Shown here: positions 45,296-57,900 of the stretch, in pieces
Position numbering within the stretch: the stretch's first letter is position 1
How the letters are laid out: each line of letters starts with the position of its first letter
Assembly (NCBI RefSeq): GCF_039555335.1
Contig: NC_092628.1
Location: forward strand, 37,222,965 to 37,286,964
Direction of reading: 5' to 3'
Source: Amphiura filiformis
Lineage: Eukaryota; Echinodermata; Ophiuroidea; Amphilepidida; Amphiuridae
Length of the DNA: 64,000 bases
The notes under the pieces: generated by a model
The model's input: only the letters and a program-made list of their open reading frames with translations
Told to the model about the DNA's origin: nothing
The model's database searches: none
Position numbers and translations under genes: made by a program

Positions 45296-48200
45296 ACCCT
45301 TCAGGTCCTAGAAACCAGTAATACACTTATCACTACTGAAAATGGTACTTTCGACAATTACCAGACATCTTTACAAGTGATGCACACATTGATGCAAACA
45401 TATTGGCTGCACACCACAGACTACTACAGACCATGTATCAACAGTCAAAAGTCCCTGTGCATTGTATGCTGTGAATTCTCACATATTCATGATGGTCTAA
45501 TGTTCGATTTCGCCGTGTCTAACAATCATGCCAGCTTTGCATGCCTTCGCGTATACGCAAATTCAACATGATAGAGCGTTGCATGCCTTCGCGTTTATGC
45601 AATGGATCGTAAAAATACGCGATAAGTGCTTAGCAGTTTTGCTTGTCGCATTTCACATTTCATGGAACAATTGGCCCTCATTATCGGGTGATGCCGAGAC
45701 TTTGACTGCTTGTACGCTGTCTGTTGTCTTTTTCATCCATGCTGCACCTGTTGAACTGTACATTCACAGTGTGTGCATCGACATGACACATTGATGCAAA
45801 CATAGTACTGCACATGTTGAACTGCGCATTAACAGTGTGTGCATCTACATGGTTTGGCTTTTGAGAATCTCTGAAATGGTCAATTGGTAACCAAAAGACA
45901 AGCTAAACTGAGATAACATTACTGGTTAAAATTGTTTTATATCTATGTCCATTTTCATCATAATGACAAAACATAAAAAACATACAAATACCACATCATC
46001 TAAAACCCATGTAACATTGTGTTGCAAGGATATCTACACTTCACCCTTGGCCTTGAGATAATTATATTCTCTACTAAAAGCATGTTACACTCTGTATATT
46101 TACCCTGAGAGAATTAAATTATGAGAGATGCCACTCCTATTGCAAACTTGACGACAGTGACATGTGACTACAAGCCCGTCCGTGTCGTGCGCAGAAAAAA
46201 AGGTGACTATGAATGGTAATGAGCTGGACCTCAAATACATGTGTGCTGACAAAAGCATGATTAATGGGCTATGCAATGACTTAAATAAAGCAGACACCAT
46301 CCCAATAAAAATGTCTTTTCTTATATTTTCTGGAAGCTGTAAATAAGTATCTCTTTCATAGTTGTATAATTACCTTTTAGAAACAAAATGTGTGGTGGTA
46401 GTAGAGTTACACTATTTGAGATTTGTTTTTATATTTTTATCACTGATTATAACTCAGTAATTCCGATACTGGATTTGTCTTTGTGCATGACAGCTTCAGG
46501 GCTGGGCTAATTCTAATAAAAATCCCTTTAAAAAGGGATGTGCTGGGACATGGTTGTTCACATTGAGTAACTTTATGTTTCTTTTTATAAAAAAAAGTCA
46601 AAATAATTTGAAGTGCAAAGATTCGGTTGGTTCAAACCTCAAAATCAGGCACTTTTTCCCAGATACTGATAATTCAGTTGGATTCCTTACAACAGTTCCA
46701 TTCCAATTTGTATACTTTTATGCTCTTTATGTTGTTACTCCTCCTAAGGTTTACGTTCACTAACTTACAGCCCAATACTGAACAATTTTAAAATATGATC
46801 CCTAGATGACCTATGACCTCAAAACATTTTCACTCACTTGATGCCCCTTACACAGATTATTACCACTAGGTAATGTTTGACATTGAAATTTACTTTTACA
46901 AAGGAGGGCAATTTCCCCATCGCTTTATCTAAATCAACAATGACCTCATTTGACCACTAAATGACATTTGACCTCAAATATCTCCACTCACGTGTTGTCC
47001 CCCTACTCAAATATTATTATCACCAAGTTTGGATGGCATGAGTTGGAACCGACGTTTGCACCTTATAGTATAGATTAATTCATAGCTCTTTTTGTTTTTT
47101 GAGGATTTAAGCATACAAAGTAACAAGCAAACTTTCAAGAAATATATATTTTTTTAAGTACCAGTATATCAGGCCTACACAAACTGAACCCCAAAATAGC
47201 ACCTTTAAAGCCAATAAGTGAATGTTTATTGATAATATTCGTAGTAACAAAATCCAATCATTACGTATGCTCTAATGCTTCATTCTAGTTTTGACATTTC
47301 TGTCATCATAAAAATAGACCCAAATATTTGAAGGTGATGTGTGCATCAATAGCTTTTGATCACCATCTTGTTACCAGGAAATGTACACAGGCCTATCTTA
47401 TTTCCAAGCAGTGATCTTGTTTATTTATTAACACAGGTCTTCCCTCAAATAACTATGCTGCATGTTGCAGGGTCAAACATGTTACATGTAGTTGAAAATT
47501 ATCCAACATATAGGCCTATTTGATAACAGACCACCACAGACAGACCACTATCTACATGAAGAGATTAAGGAACATGTGTATTCATTGCTCCCTACTCAGC
47601 AGGTAGCTCTCAACAGAGATACAGGCCATACATGGCAGATAGTGAACAACAACAAAGCATGCATGGTACCCGGTGTGTCTGCCCATAGAACCCATAGCCT
47701 GCCAAGCTCAGTGTGCTAGTAAAGAAAACCATCAAAACTTCCTAGTCTAGATTCAGAAATATTATTTTCCTAAAACATATACCTATTTTACCTTAAAATG
47801 CAAAATCAACACAATATTTCTGATATCTGCACAGGCCAATTTTAGTATTCATGTTTGTCATAACCATTTTGATAATTTTTTTGCAATATTTTTACAAGTT
47901 TCTGTTTTCTTCATGAATTACTAATAGAAACAACAGAAAACTGAAATCAAACAATAAGTGCTGGGTTGCCACGGCAACCCAGCACAAAAAGGTTACTTGA
48001 GCGGTGGTACATAAAGGTGATCTCCAGGTAAGGTTGCACTATTTTTTGCAATTCGTTTGGCACAATTCACTGTTTGTCGCATACATAGACCTAACTGGAG
48101 GTATAGGAGTCACAATCCTGAGACTGAGTGGCGTGGGCCTCATCCTGAGTGATCCACCCTCTTATGTACAGATGTAGCATGACCTTATAACAGGAAAAAA

Positions 48201-49936
48201 GCATTTGATTTTCAGAGCAGACTTACATCCTGGATCACTCTCACACATAAGTGCTACCTACCCGCGTACACACACCTCCAAATTGGACCCTTAATGGCGT
48301 AACCCACACATCAAATTTTGCACCCCTAAATGGCGTCATTCATGGGAAACCTACCACTAAAGGCGTATTTGTGTAAATGGTGCCAAAGCTGATACCCTAA
48401 GTGGCGTTTGGTATCCGCATTTACACTTAATTAGGTTTTGAAGCGTTTCTCAAAATGAAACAGAGGAGATGATGTCTCACATTTCATAGGACTTTGATTT
48501 TTTTAACTGTGAAGAACAACACTGCTGCCCAGCCCGAAAACAGCTATAGATATGATGTGATTTTTTTGAAGATTCCACTGGAAAAAGTATGTGCTTTCAC
48601 ATAAATCCGCTACACAGGAACAATTTTCAAAGTGCTGTTTTCCAATCCTGTTTTCAGCCTAAAACAGCGAAGAGCTCGACTCATTCTGGCACCCCTTAAG
48701 TGCGATTAGCAGAGAAAAATATACCCTTTTTGCAAAAGACGTTGACAACATCATATGTCACAAAAGCTACCCTTTTTGACGCTTTTTGTGTACACGGATG
48801 CATAGCCAGTCATTTGGAGAGTGACACCCCCGGGCCTGCATCCTGAGGAGAAATGCAGTATCTGCATTTTGACTTTGGAGGGCAGATATAAATTTGAAGG
48901 ATTCACCACAGAGGCCTAAGTCAACAAAGATGTTCTTCCTGGGCTGTGTGAATATATCATGTAAAATTGTAATTTTGATTTTGCTAATCAATTCAGAGAC
49001 AGACTATAATGAACCTCGTACTCGTAGGTGACAATCCGTAATGACATATTTTCCATGGTAATGCATGTAGGGGTACATATGAAGTCCATATTCTCACTTT
49101 GAAATACCTAGGGATAACACTTTTGCAATCGATTCAACTAGTATTAGACAAGGTTTGGGGATGATATGAATTATATCTAGTCATTCTCCTAGGTGTAATC
49201 CGTATCACCCCCTAGACCGAACCTAATAAGGGTTTTATCATGCCGTACAAATAATCTCACATAACGAGACAGAAATATTCACAGGTGTAATTTTTTGCTG
49301 GAGCACTTATACTCAAACCAGTCTACACGATAATCCTTGCTAAGCCTAATTCTCCAATAAAGCTTGAGAGCTCAACCAGCACGGACATCATCCACGGCGA
49401 TATCCAATGAAAACATGGGAAACTATTTGATGGTATGATAATGGGAAATATAATCACTGTCTAGGTCAGATCAACAATGATTATATTCATGATGCAATGT
49501 GTGTCACCCTGTTACACCTAGTTTGAACTTGGATTCCTAAATATACAATATTCCCTATTTCTCACATAATCTCTCCATTAAATGATATATCCTGGGATGG
49601 GTAAAATTAATGCTTTTGGCAATTGCTAAATTGTATGTAAAATTCTGCTAAGAGAGTCTATTGAGCTTTTAAGTAAATCAGATTAAAAATAAGGTCCCAT
49701 GCTCACAGCAACACATATTGGAATTCTTTGAACCCCAATAGGCTGTAGAAGTTGGATTATTGTGTCAAATGTCAAATTAGGGTAGGTCATTTTATTCAAA
49801 TGACAGGCAAACCTTAATTTCTAATAAGACACTGGCAGACAGACAAACATCTCTACTTGTATCTTACTATTTACACAAATATTGCCATTTACTTCCAAAT
49901 CACAATAGTATGTGCATCAAAGAAGGAACAAATTGG

Positions 49937-50117
49937 ACTATTCCAGTTGAAATCCTTGGTACCATCCTAGGTATGACCTAAATCTATAACACAGGGAGTG
50001 TGCATTTCAATTGGGGTTATCTGAATAGGTGACTTCATTTGAAATCCACATCTCCTGTGTGGGAGATTATTAAAGGTACTGCCTTCCATAGGGTGTATGG
50101 ATTTCAACTGGAATAGC
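49937..50117. mobile_element. 'ATTTGAAAT' family MITE, intact copy
   Basis: GGACTATTCCAGTTGAAATCC and GGATTTCAACTGGAATAG form the ends. The internal CATTTGAAATCCACA and CTTCCATAGGGTGTATGG modules are shared with 3137-3231, 24000-24130 and 28582-28942. Confidence 0.78.
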
Positions 50118-50738
50118 ACATTATGAGAATGAAGCATTCACATCTTATTAAACAACATCTTGTATCACATTCACCTTGGTCTGGGGCGGACATTTTAAAA
50201 ATGAATTTAGAAGAGCAGCAACGATATCACTTGCATTACATTCCAGATGTTAAATCTACATCATATGCAAAATTTGAAGAGATTCGCGCGAGTCCGTTTT
50301 ATTTTAGGGCCATTTGTCTATAGCTGGTCTTTACATGTATCCCTATGGAGAGGGGGCCCGTTGAGGGCGCTATAACCCCATTTTAGGAACAAAATGTGAT
50401 TTAAAAAAAAGCGGACTCGTCTGAATTTTCTAAAATTTTCAGAGTATGTAGTATGAACATGTAGAAATATAATCAAGTAGTTGCCTTACCTGCTCTTCTC
50501 CGAAAAAATAAAAAGTCCTATACCTCAATGATAATGAAACCTAGGTGCATTCCACACAACATGACTTGGAAGATGCTATACTGCCTGTAATGACAATCTT
50601 TTTGACATAATATTCCCTTATTGTGAAGATTACTTGCAGATTTTCCGCAAATCGATTTGTGCCAAGATTCGGGTAAAACATAAACAGCTCAAATCTATGT
50701 GGATTTGCGTAAAATCATGTCTTGACATCGGCCAGTTA

Positions 50739-51070
50739 CAGACCTGCCAACCTATCAAAGTCAGAAAGAGAGACATTTAGACTAAAACCTTGTACATGTA
50801 CACAAACCAGGTACCGACAAATTCAAAGACTTGAGGTGTGCAATACTTTCAGAATTCAGAGAAGGTTTTGCAGGTCTGAATTTATCACAATAGACTAAAG
50901 AGAATGCTATAGCAAAATATTAAAGTGAAATTTGCATCAATTTTTGGTGTTCTTACATTTAAATTTGCCATCACTGAAATTTTCTGAAAACAGGACTGTC
51001 CCTCTTTTTCACTTTGGTAAACCCCAAATGAGGGACAGTCCCTCAAAATGAGGGACAGTTGGCAGGTCTG
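50739..51070. mobile_element. CAGACCTGCCAAC-ended element, 332 bp
   Basis: It begins CAGACCTGCCAAC and ends GTTGGCAGGTCTG. Flanks CAGTTA/CAGTTG match at 5 of 6. The interior has repeated GAGGGACAGT. Confidence 0.78.
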
Positions 51071-51732
51071 CAGTTGCACTAGTTAGGAAAACAGTGTACT
51101 CATAAAGCACAGAGTTTGCCCATGGTTTGACTGCTTATATATCAAATCTGTGACAACTTAACTCGTAAAAATGTTGAATGTCCAATTTACTTCAATTATT
51201 AATACATACAATAATACTGATTTGAAACCGGGTATCTTTAATTAGGCGATCCACCATCTTTGTTTGATTTACCAAAAGTGAGGGCAGTACTTTTTAAATC
51301 AACAATTTAGGGGTGAATAGATAAATTACACAAATCTTTCAAGGATTCTCAAGAAATTCTCCTGCAAGAATCCAAATGGATTCCGGTGCATCACAAATTT
51401 CTAGGCCTGACTTGAAAGTCACATGACCCTCCACGTAGCAATTGTTCACATCTTCTGCCATGCCACAGCTGACAAGATGCAGATATTATGCATCACTACT
51501 GCATCTATAAACAGTCTCAAACATATATCACCAAGGTGTGTCACTGCATATTGTTATGTAGCCATCACAGGATGTGTAAATAGAAAACACAAGTTTTTGG
51601 CTCTGTGTTACAAGCATGTTTTATCAAATGCTAAATTACATTTCTTAAACTTGTGGTCACTGATTTAATAGTTTGGAAAATTTACAACAATATAATAAAT
51701 CACACACAATATATCTGGTAACCATTATAACA

Positions 51733-51940
51733 TCATGGTTTACTTGTAAGTGGCAAGATTGGTGGCCTAGGTGTGTTACCTGCTGCTGATTTGGATGTTT
51801 CATGATCACGAGCTCTGTTGTATAGTAGTACACCTATAACAACGATGAATGTGCCAATTCCACTTAGAAGGGTAACTGGATTGCCGAATACGATGACTGA
51901 TAGCCATATAAGAAGCGATCGCTTTGCCGTGTTTGCTACA
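51733..51940 (-). CDS. SLC35E2: SLC35E2-like last coding exon
   Basis: Acceptor ttttctcatcaacag. The first base completes Ser (AG|T). The exon encodes VANTAKRSLLIWLSVIVFGN..., the last two membrane helices, the LLYNRARDHE motif, a short Pro-rich tail (PRPPILPLTSKP) and TGA at 51735-51733. Confidence 0.93.
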
Positions 51941-54900
51941 CTGTTGATGAGAAAATATGGAATAAATATCTTAGTATCTTTGTCAAATACAGTTAACAAA
52001 CATGTACAAAGACCACCCAAAACTGGGTTATGAGTTACATATAGTATTAAAAAGATAACATTAAAATTCAGAAATACCGCATACGTTTATAGATTACAAG
52101 GAAACAATATAAAGTCTGCACAAAAAGTAACTCAGCTGTTATAAATATGCCTATAGCTTCAGAACTAATAATTGTTTCCACAATATTTCAACATAGAAAA
52201 AAGGACAATTTGATTACACACATTTTGATACCCCATTTGTCCAATATCGTTCATTATTAACATCACAGCAGTGTTTTCAAAGAAAATTACCCGAATTTAA
52301 AAGTTGCAGCTATTTGTATTGATTTGAAGTCAGCGCGAAGATAAATGGAGGTTGTTACGTGCCACAATGCTTGCGTAAAAACCATTGATCGCTGTAAACT
52401 GCAACTTTTAAATTCGGGTATTTTTCTTTTTTTCTGTATCAAAATGCGCGTAAATAAATCGCCCTTCTTTCTATGTGTTCTGAAGCTATAGGCGTATTTA
52501 TAACAGCTGAGTTACTTTTTGTGCAAACTTTAGAAGCAGCTGGTGGAGTAATTAGGTAGGCATATATTATATGTGAGTTCAGGATATGGCAAATCTGACA
52601 ACCCTATGCAGGGGTCGAAATAAGCGATAGCCCGATAGCCATGGCTATTAGGTTTTCTGTCGGGCTATTGGGTTTTATCTCCATGTAGCCCGTCGGGCTA
52701 CAGGGGACATCATGCGCGCAGAAAAATGAAAACATGTGAAAGAAAAATAAAAGCTTCGATCTCCAATATTTACGGCCTGTCCAGAAATTATGTAACATAA
52801 AATGCAATGTAACGACATTTGTTGAAGTGAAGTCAACGTAACATTGTAACATAATTTAAAAATTGAAATAAAATACACTCCGCCGGCATAATTACACAGA
52901 TTGCGATATTGTCTAGAACCACTGCTGCTAAGTTATTGCAGTGCTGAATGATGACACGTACATGAGTTGGAAAATTTTCTAATTCTAGGGATCGGAAAGA
53001 AATGCTTTGTGGGTGGTGTGTAGAGATACTAGTATGCCATCGGTGAAATACGACACAATGATCGGCCGTAGAGTAAAAAAAATGACAAAAAGTTGCCCTT
53101 GAATTATGTTTTATAGTCATCATACTCCAGTAATTCAATACATATCATAATATTTGGCCTAAACTTGAACTCATTTGCAATGAAATGTCATTTTTATTGA
53201 GAAATGCATGGGTTCCATGTGGTGCCAATGGTGTTGATTCTGCACGTTGCCGAAGTTTACTGCATTTTGTGGAAGTCGGCGAACTTTTATGGCATAAAGC
53301 AACACTTTTATAGTAAGTAAACTGCTTGGGAACTTTCTTAAAAAGCGAGATAGTTGGTTACAGCTAGGCGAGAATCGTGGCGTGAAAAGCGAGATCACAT
53401 TTTTTGCCGGGCTTTAACTATTTATACCAAGAATCTATACCGGTAACACGTACATCATTGTAACCAAAAACACAAAATCTGATACCAATTAATTAACGCG
53501 GCTGTGTACTCAAGACATTGTTTCTTTCGCGAAATTGAGCTTTTTTGAAATGTATTTACTTTGTTATGTTTTTTATAAATACAAGAAAAGAAAATCCAGA
53601 TTTGTTAACTCCAACTGCTCTATTTTATGGATTTTATTTCACTATTTCACTCGTTCCGCAATTTAAAAGGAAAGAAAATCTGTGTTGTACCATCGGGTAT
53701 ACGCTACAGAACAACGCATCGCGTTTGTAGACGCGAAATTTGTTAACGCACAGATACGCTTACGCATACATGCAACGCTTAGCTGCATCGCCACGCATCT
53801 TATGGAAGCACCGCGGAAGCACTGATTTCATTAAAACCTAGCGGTCAAATGGCTCCGTTTTAGCTGATAAAATGTGAATTTTTTCAAGTTCTTTCCCCGA
53901 TTTAAACATCAAGATATGAATAGATTTCACCCAAACTTCTCAAAGGGCTGTGGATTTACCCGATGTTCACGTAATGTAAGGTAGAAAAACGAGAACTGCC
54001 GCATTCTCCTGTGAGCTTCGATCAAAGTGCAAAATATGACCACTTTAAACTTCAACGGCCTTTATTTCAATGTTCATTTTCTCGGTAAAATGACGATTTA
54101 GGTACGATAACTCAATAAATACAGCATCTATAGGTAAGCAATTATGCTCATCATAAAAAGCATGATCGACTTAAGAAACGGTTTTCTCATTTTTTATATT
54201 TTGGTCTATTTCCGATTTTAGGCATCATTTTGTGCAAATAGGCGTTTGTGAATTTTAAAAGTTCATTTTGATGCCTTATATGGTCAATATCTCAAAAAAT
54301 AAGGCCAATATCAAAAACTAAAAAACCGCTTTTGGAATGGTGTCTCAAGATTAAGAAAAAACCAAAACAAAACTTTTTGGACAGAGTGTTTTTTTGTTAT
54401 GATGTACCGAACAAAAATTGCCAAAAACTCACTTTTTTGTGATTTTCTTCATAATTGTTGCTTTTACACCAAATCTGTATTTATATTAAGATTCATTGAT
54501 GTCTTGCCTTTATAAAAATGTATACTTTTATACGTCTTGCGTTAATAATTACAAAGTTATGGCACTTTTACTACATGCATGTCTGAGAGTACACAGCTGC
54601 CTTAAAACGGTACATTCAATACTTGACAGATTCGAGATTAAGAACCCTTCATTTTAGGATTTGAGCGCATATTTTTAACACTTTCAGGAGTTCTGAGAAC
54701 CCCTGGTTTTAAAACCTAGTGCTACCCCTGATTATCGGGGGGTAAGGGCAGGGGTAGCACTAGGTTTTAAAACCAGGGTTCTCAGAACCCTGAACCCCTG
54801 AAAGTGTTAAAATATGCGCCAAATCCTAAAATGAGGGTTCTCTAATCTGTTAAGTATTGAATGTACCATTTTATATGTATCAGTATCAGATTTTGTGATT

Positions 54901-57900
54901 TTGGCTATAATGATGTGTTACCGTACCATTGGTATAATAGTTGTTTAGCCCAGCAAAAAGCGTGATCTCGCTTTTCACGGCACGATTCTCGCCTGTAACC
55001 AACTATCTCGCTTTTAAGAAAGTTCCCGAGCAGTTTACTTACTATAAAAGTGTTGCTTTATGCCATAAAAGTTCAGCGAATTCCACAAAATGCAGTTCAA
55101 CTCGGCAAAGTGCAGAATTCAACACCATTGGCACCACATGGAAGCAATGCTTTACTCAATAAAAAATGACATTTCATTGCAAATGAGTTCAAGTTTAGGC
55201 CAAATATTATGATATTTATTGGATTACTGGAGTATTATGACTATAAAACATAATTAAAGGGCAAATTTTTGTCATTTTTTTCTTCTACGGCCGATCATTG
55301 TGTCGTATTTCACTGATGGCATATCTCTACACACCACCCACAAAGCATTTCTTTCCGATCCCTAGAATTAGAAATTACCAACTCACGTCGTGTGTCATCA
55401 TTCAGTACTGCAATAATTCATCAGCAGTGATTCTAGACAATATCGCAATCTGTGTAATTATGCCGGTGGTGTGTATTTTATTTCTATTTTTAAATTATGT
55501 TACAATGCTACGGCGACTTCAATTCAACATTTATGTTACATTCAGGGCCTGGTTACATTGCATTTTATGTTACATAATTTCTGGACGGGCCGTAAATATT
55601 GGAGATCGAAGCTTTTATTTTTCTTTCACATGTTTTCATTTTTCTGCGCGCCTCAAAACCCCTGAACTGATATGCAAAATGAATATATGCGCCCAAACTT
55701 AAAAATATGCGCGTGGCGCGCAAGAACGCAACTTAGCGCGACCCCCGGGTAAGGGTTACTCACTAATAACTGAATATTTGAACAAACGATTGGTTTGAAA
55801 TGTGCGAAAACAATGTCTTTTTCAGGGCTATGGAATTTCCTTCAGGGCTATCAGAAAAAATGGCTAGATAGCCGGATGGCTATCAGGAAATGGTCCCTTA
55901 TTTCTACCCCTGCCTATGACAGTGGTTGCCATCAGTCATTTAATGAACCTGAAATTTAATTAAGTTTGAGTTAGAGGAAGGGGTATGAATGTTTAGACAG
56001 TATTTATTGTGGGACATTAGAGCACATCAAACATATCGAATTGCATTCTGAATACGAAGAATGGCCTTCTGATATCGAATAATTTTGATTTTTGAAGTTA
56101 GCAATGTAATACACATTTTATGGCAAATCATTAAAATTGATATTTTTGATATTTAACAGTACTCAAGTAAACTTTATAAATCTGATGATTTCTACCTAAA
56201 GTGTATGTAGGTGGGATGAAAAGCCAACGATCAATTGAAAATTTTAACCATTCGTATAGAAGATATGGATTTTTACAAAAAACACCAAAAAAAATTAGGT
56301 CTTTTTGGGAAAAAAATCCATATCTTCAATATGAAAGGTCAAAATTTTCAATTGATCGTCGGCTTTTCCTCCCAGCTACATACACTTTAAGACTATATCA
56401 TTAAATTTATAAAATTTACTTGAGGACTGTTATATCTCAAATGTGAAAAATATCAAATTTTAATAATTTGTCATAAAATTTGTATTATATTGTGAATTTC
56501 ATAAAATGAAAATTATTTGATATCAGAAAGACATTCTTCGTATTCAGAATGCAATTTGATAGGTCTGATGTGCTCTCATGTCCCACAAAAAATGCTGTCG
56601 AAACGCTCATTCCAGTTCCCTTAAATTGTACCATATCATTTATAAACTATGAATTGATAACAGTGTGAGCAGGACACCCCATAGAGCAATGCATTTTTCG
56701 ATACAATTCATGTTACATACATTTTCTTTAGCATAGTATTCACATGTATACATTATACTAATTCAGTTGTCAAAGTTTGCCACAACTATTTATGCTCCTA
56801 AAGACTAAAGAAGTGAGAAAAAGAGTTATCACTGTTACCTGTCGCTGGATCTAACTCAAAGATTGATTTGGTAAAACAAAGGCTTTGCAATTACAACTTA
56901 TATTAATGTAAATTCTTGATCTTTACGACAAAATTTATTGACTAATGGACAACTATACCATTTTTCACTCTGATGTGGCAGTGACGTCAACGCATTGAGA
57001 CAGCTGTTTCGTCCGCGCATCTATGCAGCGTTTTTAAACACATGCATGTGTACACTAGCACTTTGAGTCAAAGCTAGCAATTTGAAGCTGCACCCAATGA
57101 AATGTGCACTGATGTCACTGCCACATCCAGGTGTAAAATGGTATAGAGGCTGTCTCATATCAAAGTAGATCAGGGACCTTAAGTGTGGATTACAGACGAG
57201 TATACTATTGTAGAGTCCTGTAGCAGTCAAGTTAGCTCAATCGATAAGGCGTTCGACTATGGTGCGAGAGGTTGCGAGTTCGAACCCTGGTGGTGCCTAG
57301 TATACTCTCATGGAAAAATTGAGTTTGCTTGAAATTCCCTTAGACAAGGAACTCACTGCTAATTTGTCTCGTTGTAACCCGTACGAAACTCGGGGAGCTG
57401 ATCCTGGTTGCGATGGTTATTTGTGGAATGTCTAGGGTGTGCGCTCTTGAAGCAGCAGAGTCCCTGACTTGTTGTTTAATGGTTTATGGAATGATGTGGG
57501 GCCATAGTGGTCAGCGACAACCTGTAAAGTGTGCTGAGGCTTGTGGATCAACGTCTAGGCGTTGTGCCTGTGCGTAGCGCACTATAAATCACTGCGCTTT
57601 TTTTAAAAATCATTACATACATATACAATTGATCAAATACATGAAAACCTTGACATTTTCAGAAAAAAGCTTCAAACATTGTTACATTTTGCATCATACT
57701 GGACAATAAATAGTAGTGTCTTCAATGAGCCTAGAATAGACAATTAAACCAAGAATGTAGGTTTGGCCTGAAGTGATGCAATCAAGGTGAGGAAGAGATA
57801 GTTTCAAGTTTAAATTATCTCTACTGTTCTTGTTTCAATCTCTTTTTGTTTAAAAAATGCTTTTGGGTAACAATAACCATAATGGGGACTTATACATTTG

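Larger units (their letters stand above)
44070..51732. other. Intergenic region between convergent genes
   Basis: No convincing exon. It includes a two-copy tandem repeat (45210-45295), a MITE at 49937-50117 and an inverted-repeat element at 50739-51070. The part nearest 51732 is presumably 3' UTR of the - strand SLC35E2-like gene. Confidence 0.4.
52609..55912. mobile_element. 3.3-kb foldback element with ~0.8-1 kb arms and 6-bp TSD
   Basis: Outer ends CAGGGGTCGAAATAAG and CTTATTTCTACCCCTG are flanked by CCTATG on both sides (52603-52608, 55913-55918). Left arm 52609 to about 53415 and right arm about 54945-55912 are inverted copies over most of their length, e.g. AAGCTTCGATCTCCAATATT, GATCGGCCGTAGA, AAAAGCGAGAT. 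Two further elements fill the middle. No transposase frame is seen. Confidence 0.88.

Noticed and set aside
57231..57300. Candidate functional tRNA gene
   Set aside because: A and B boxes are present but the acceptor and anticodon stems do not pair; it is the head of a SINE.
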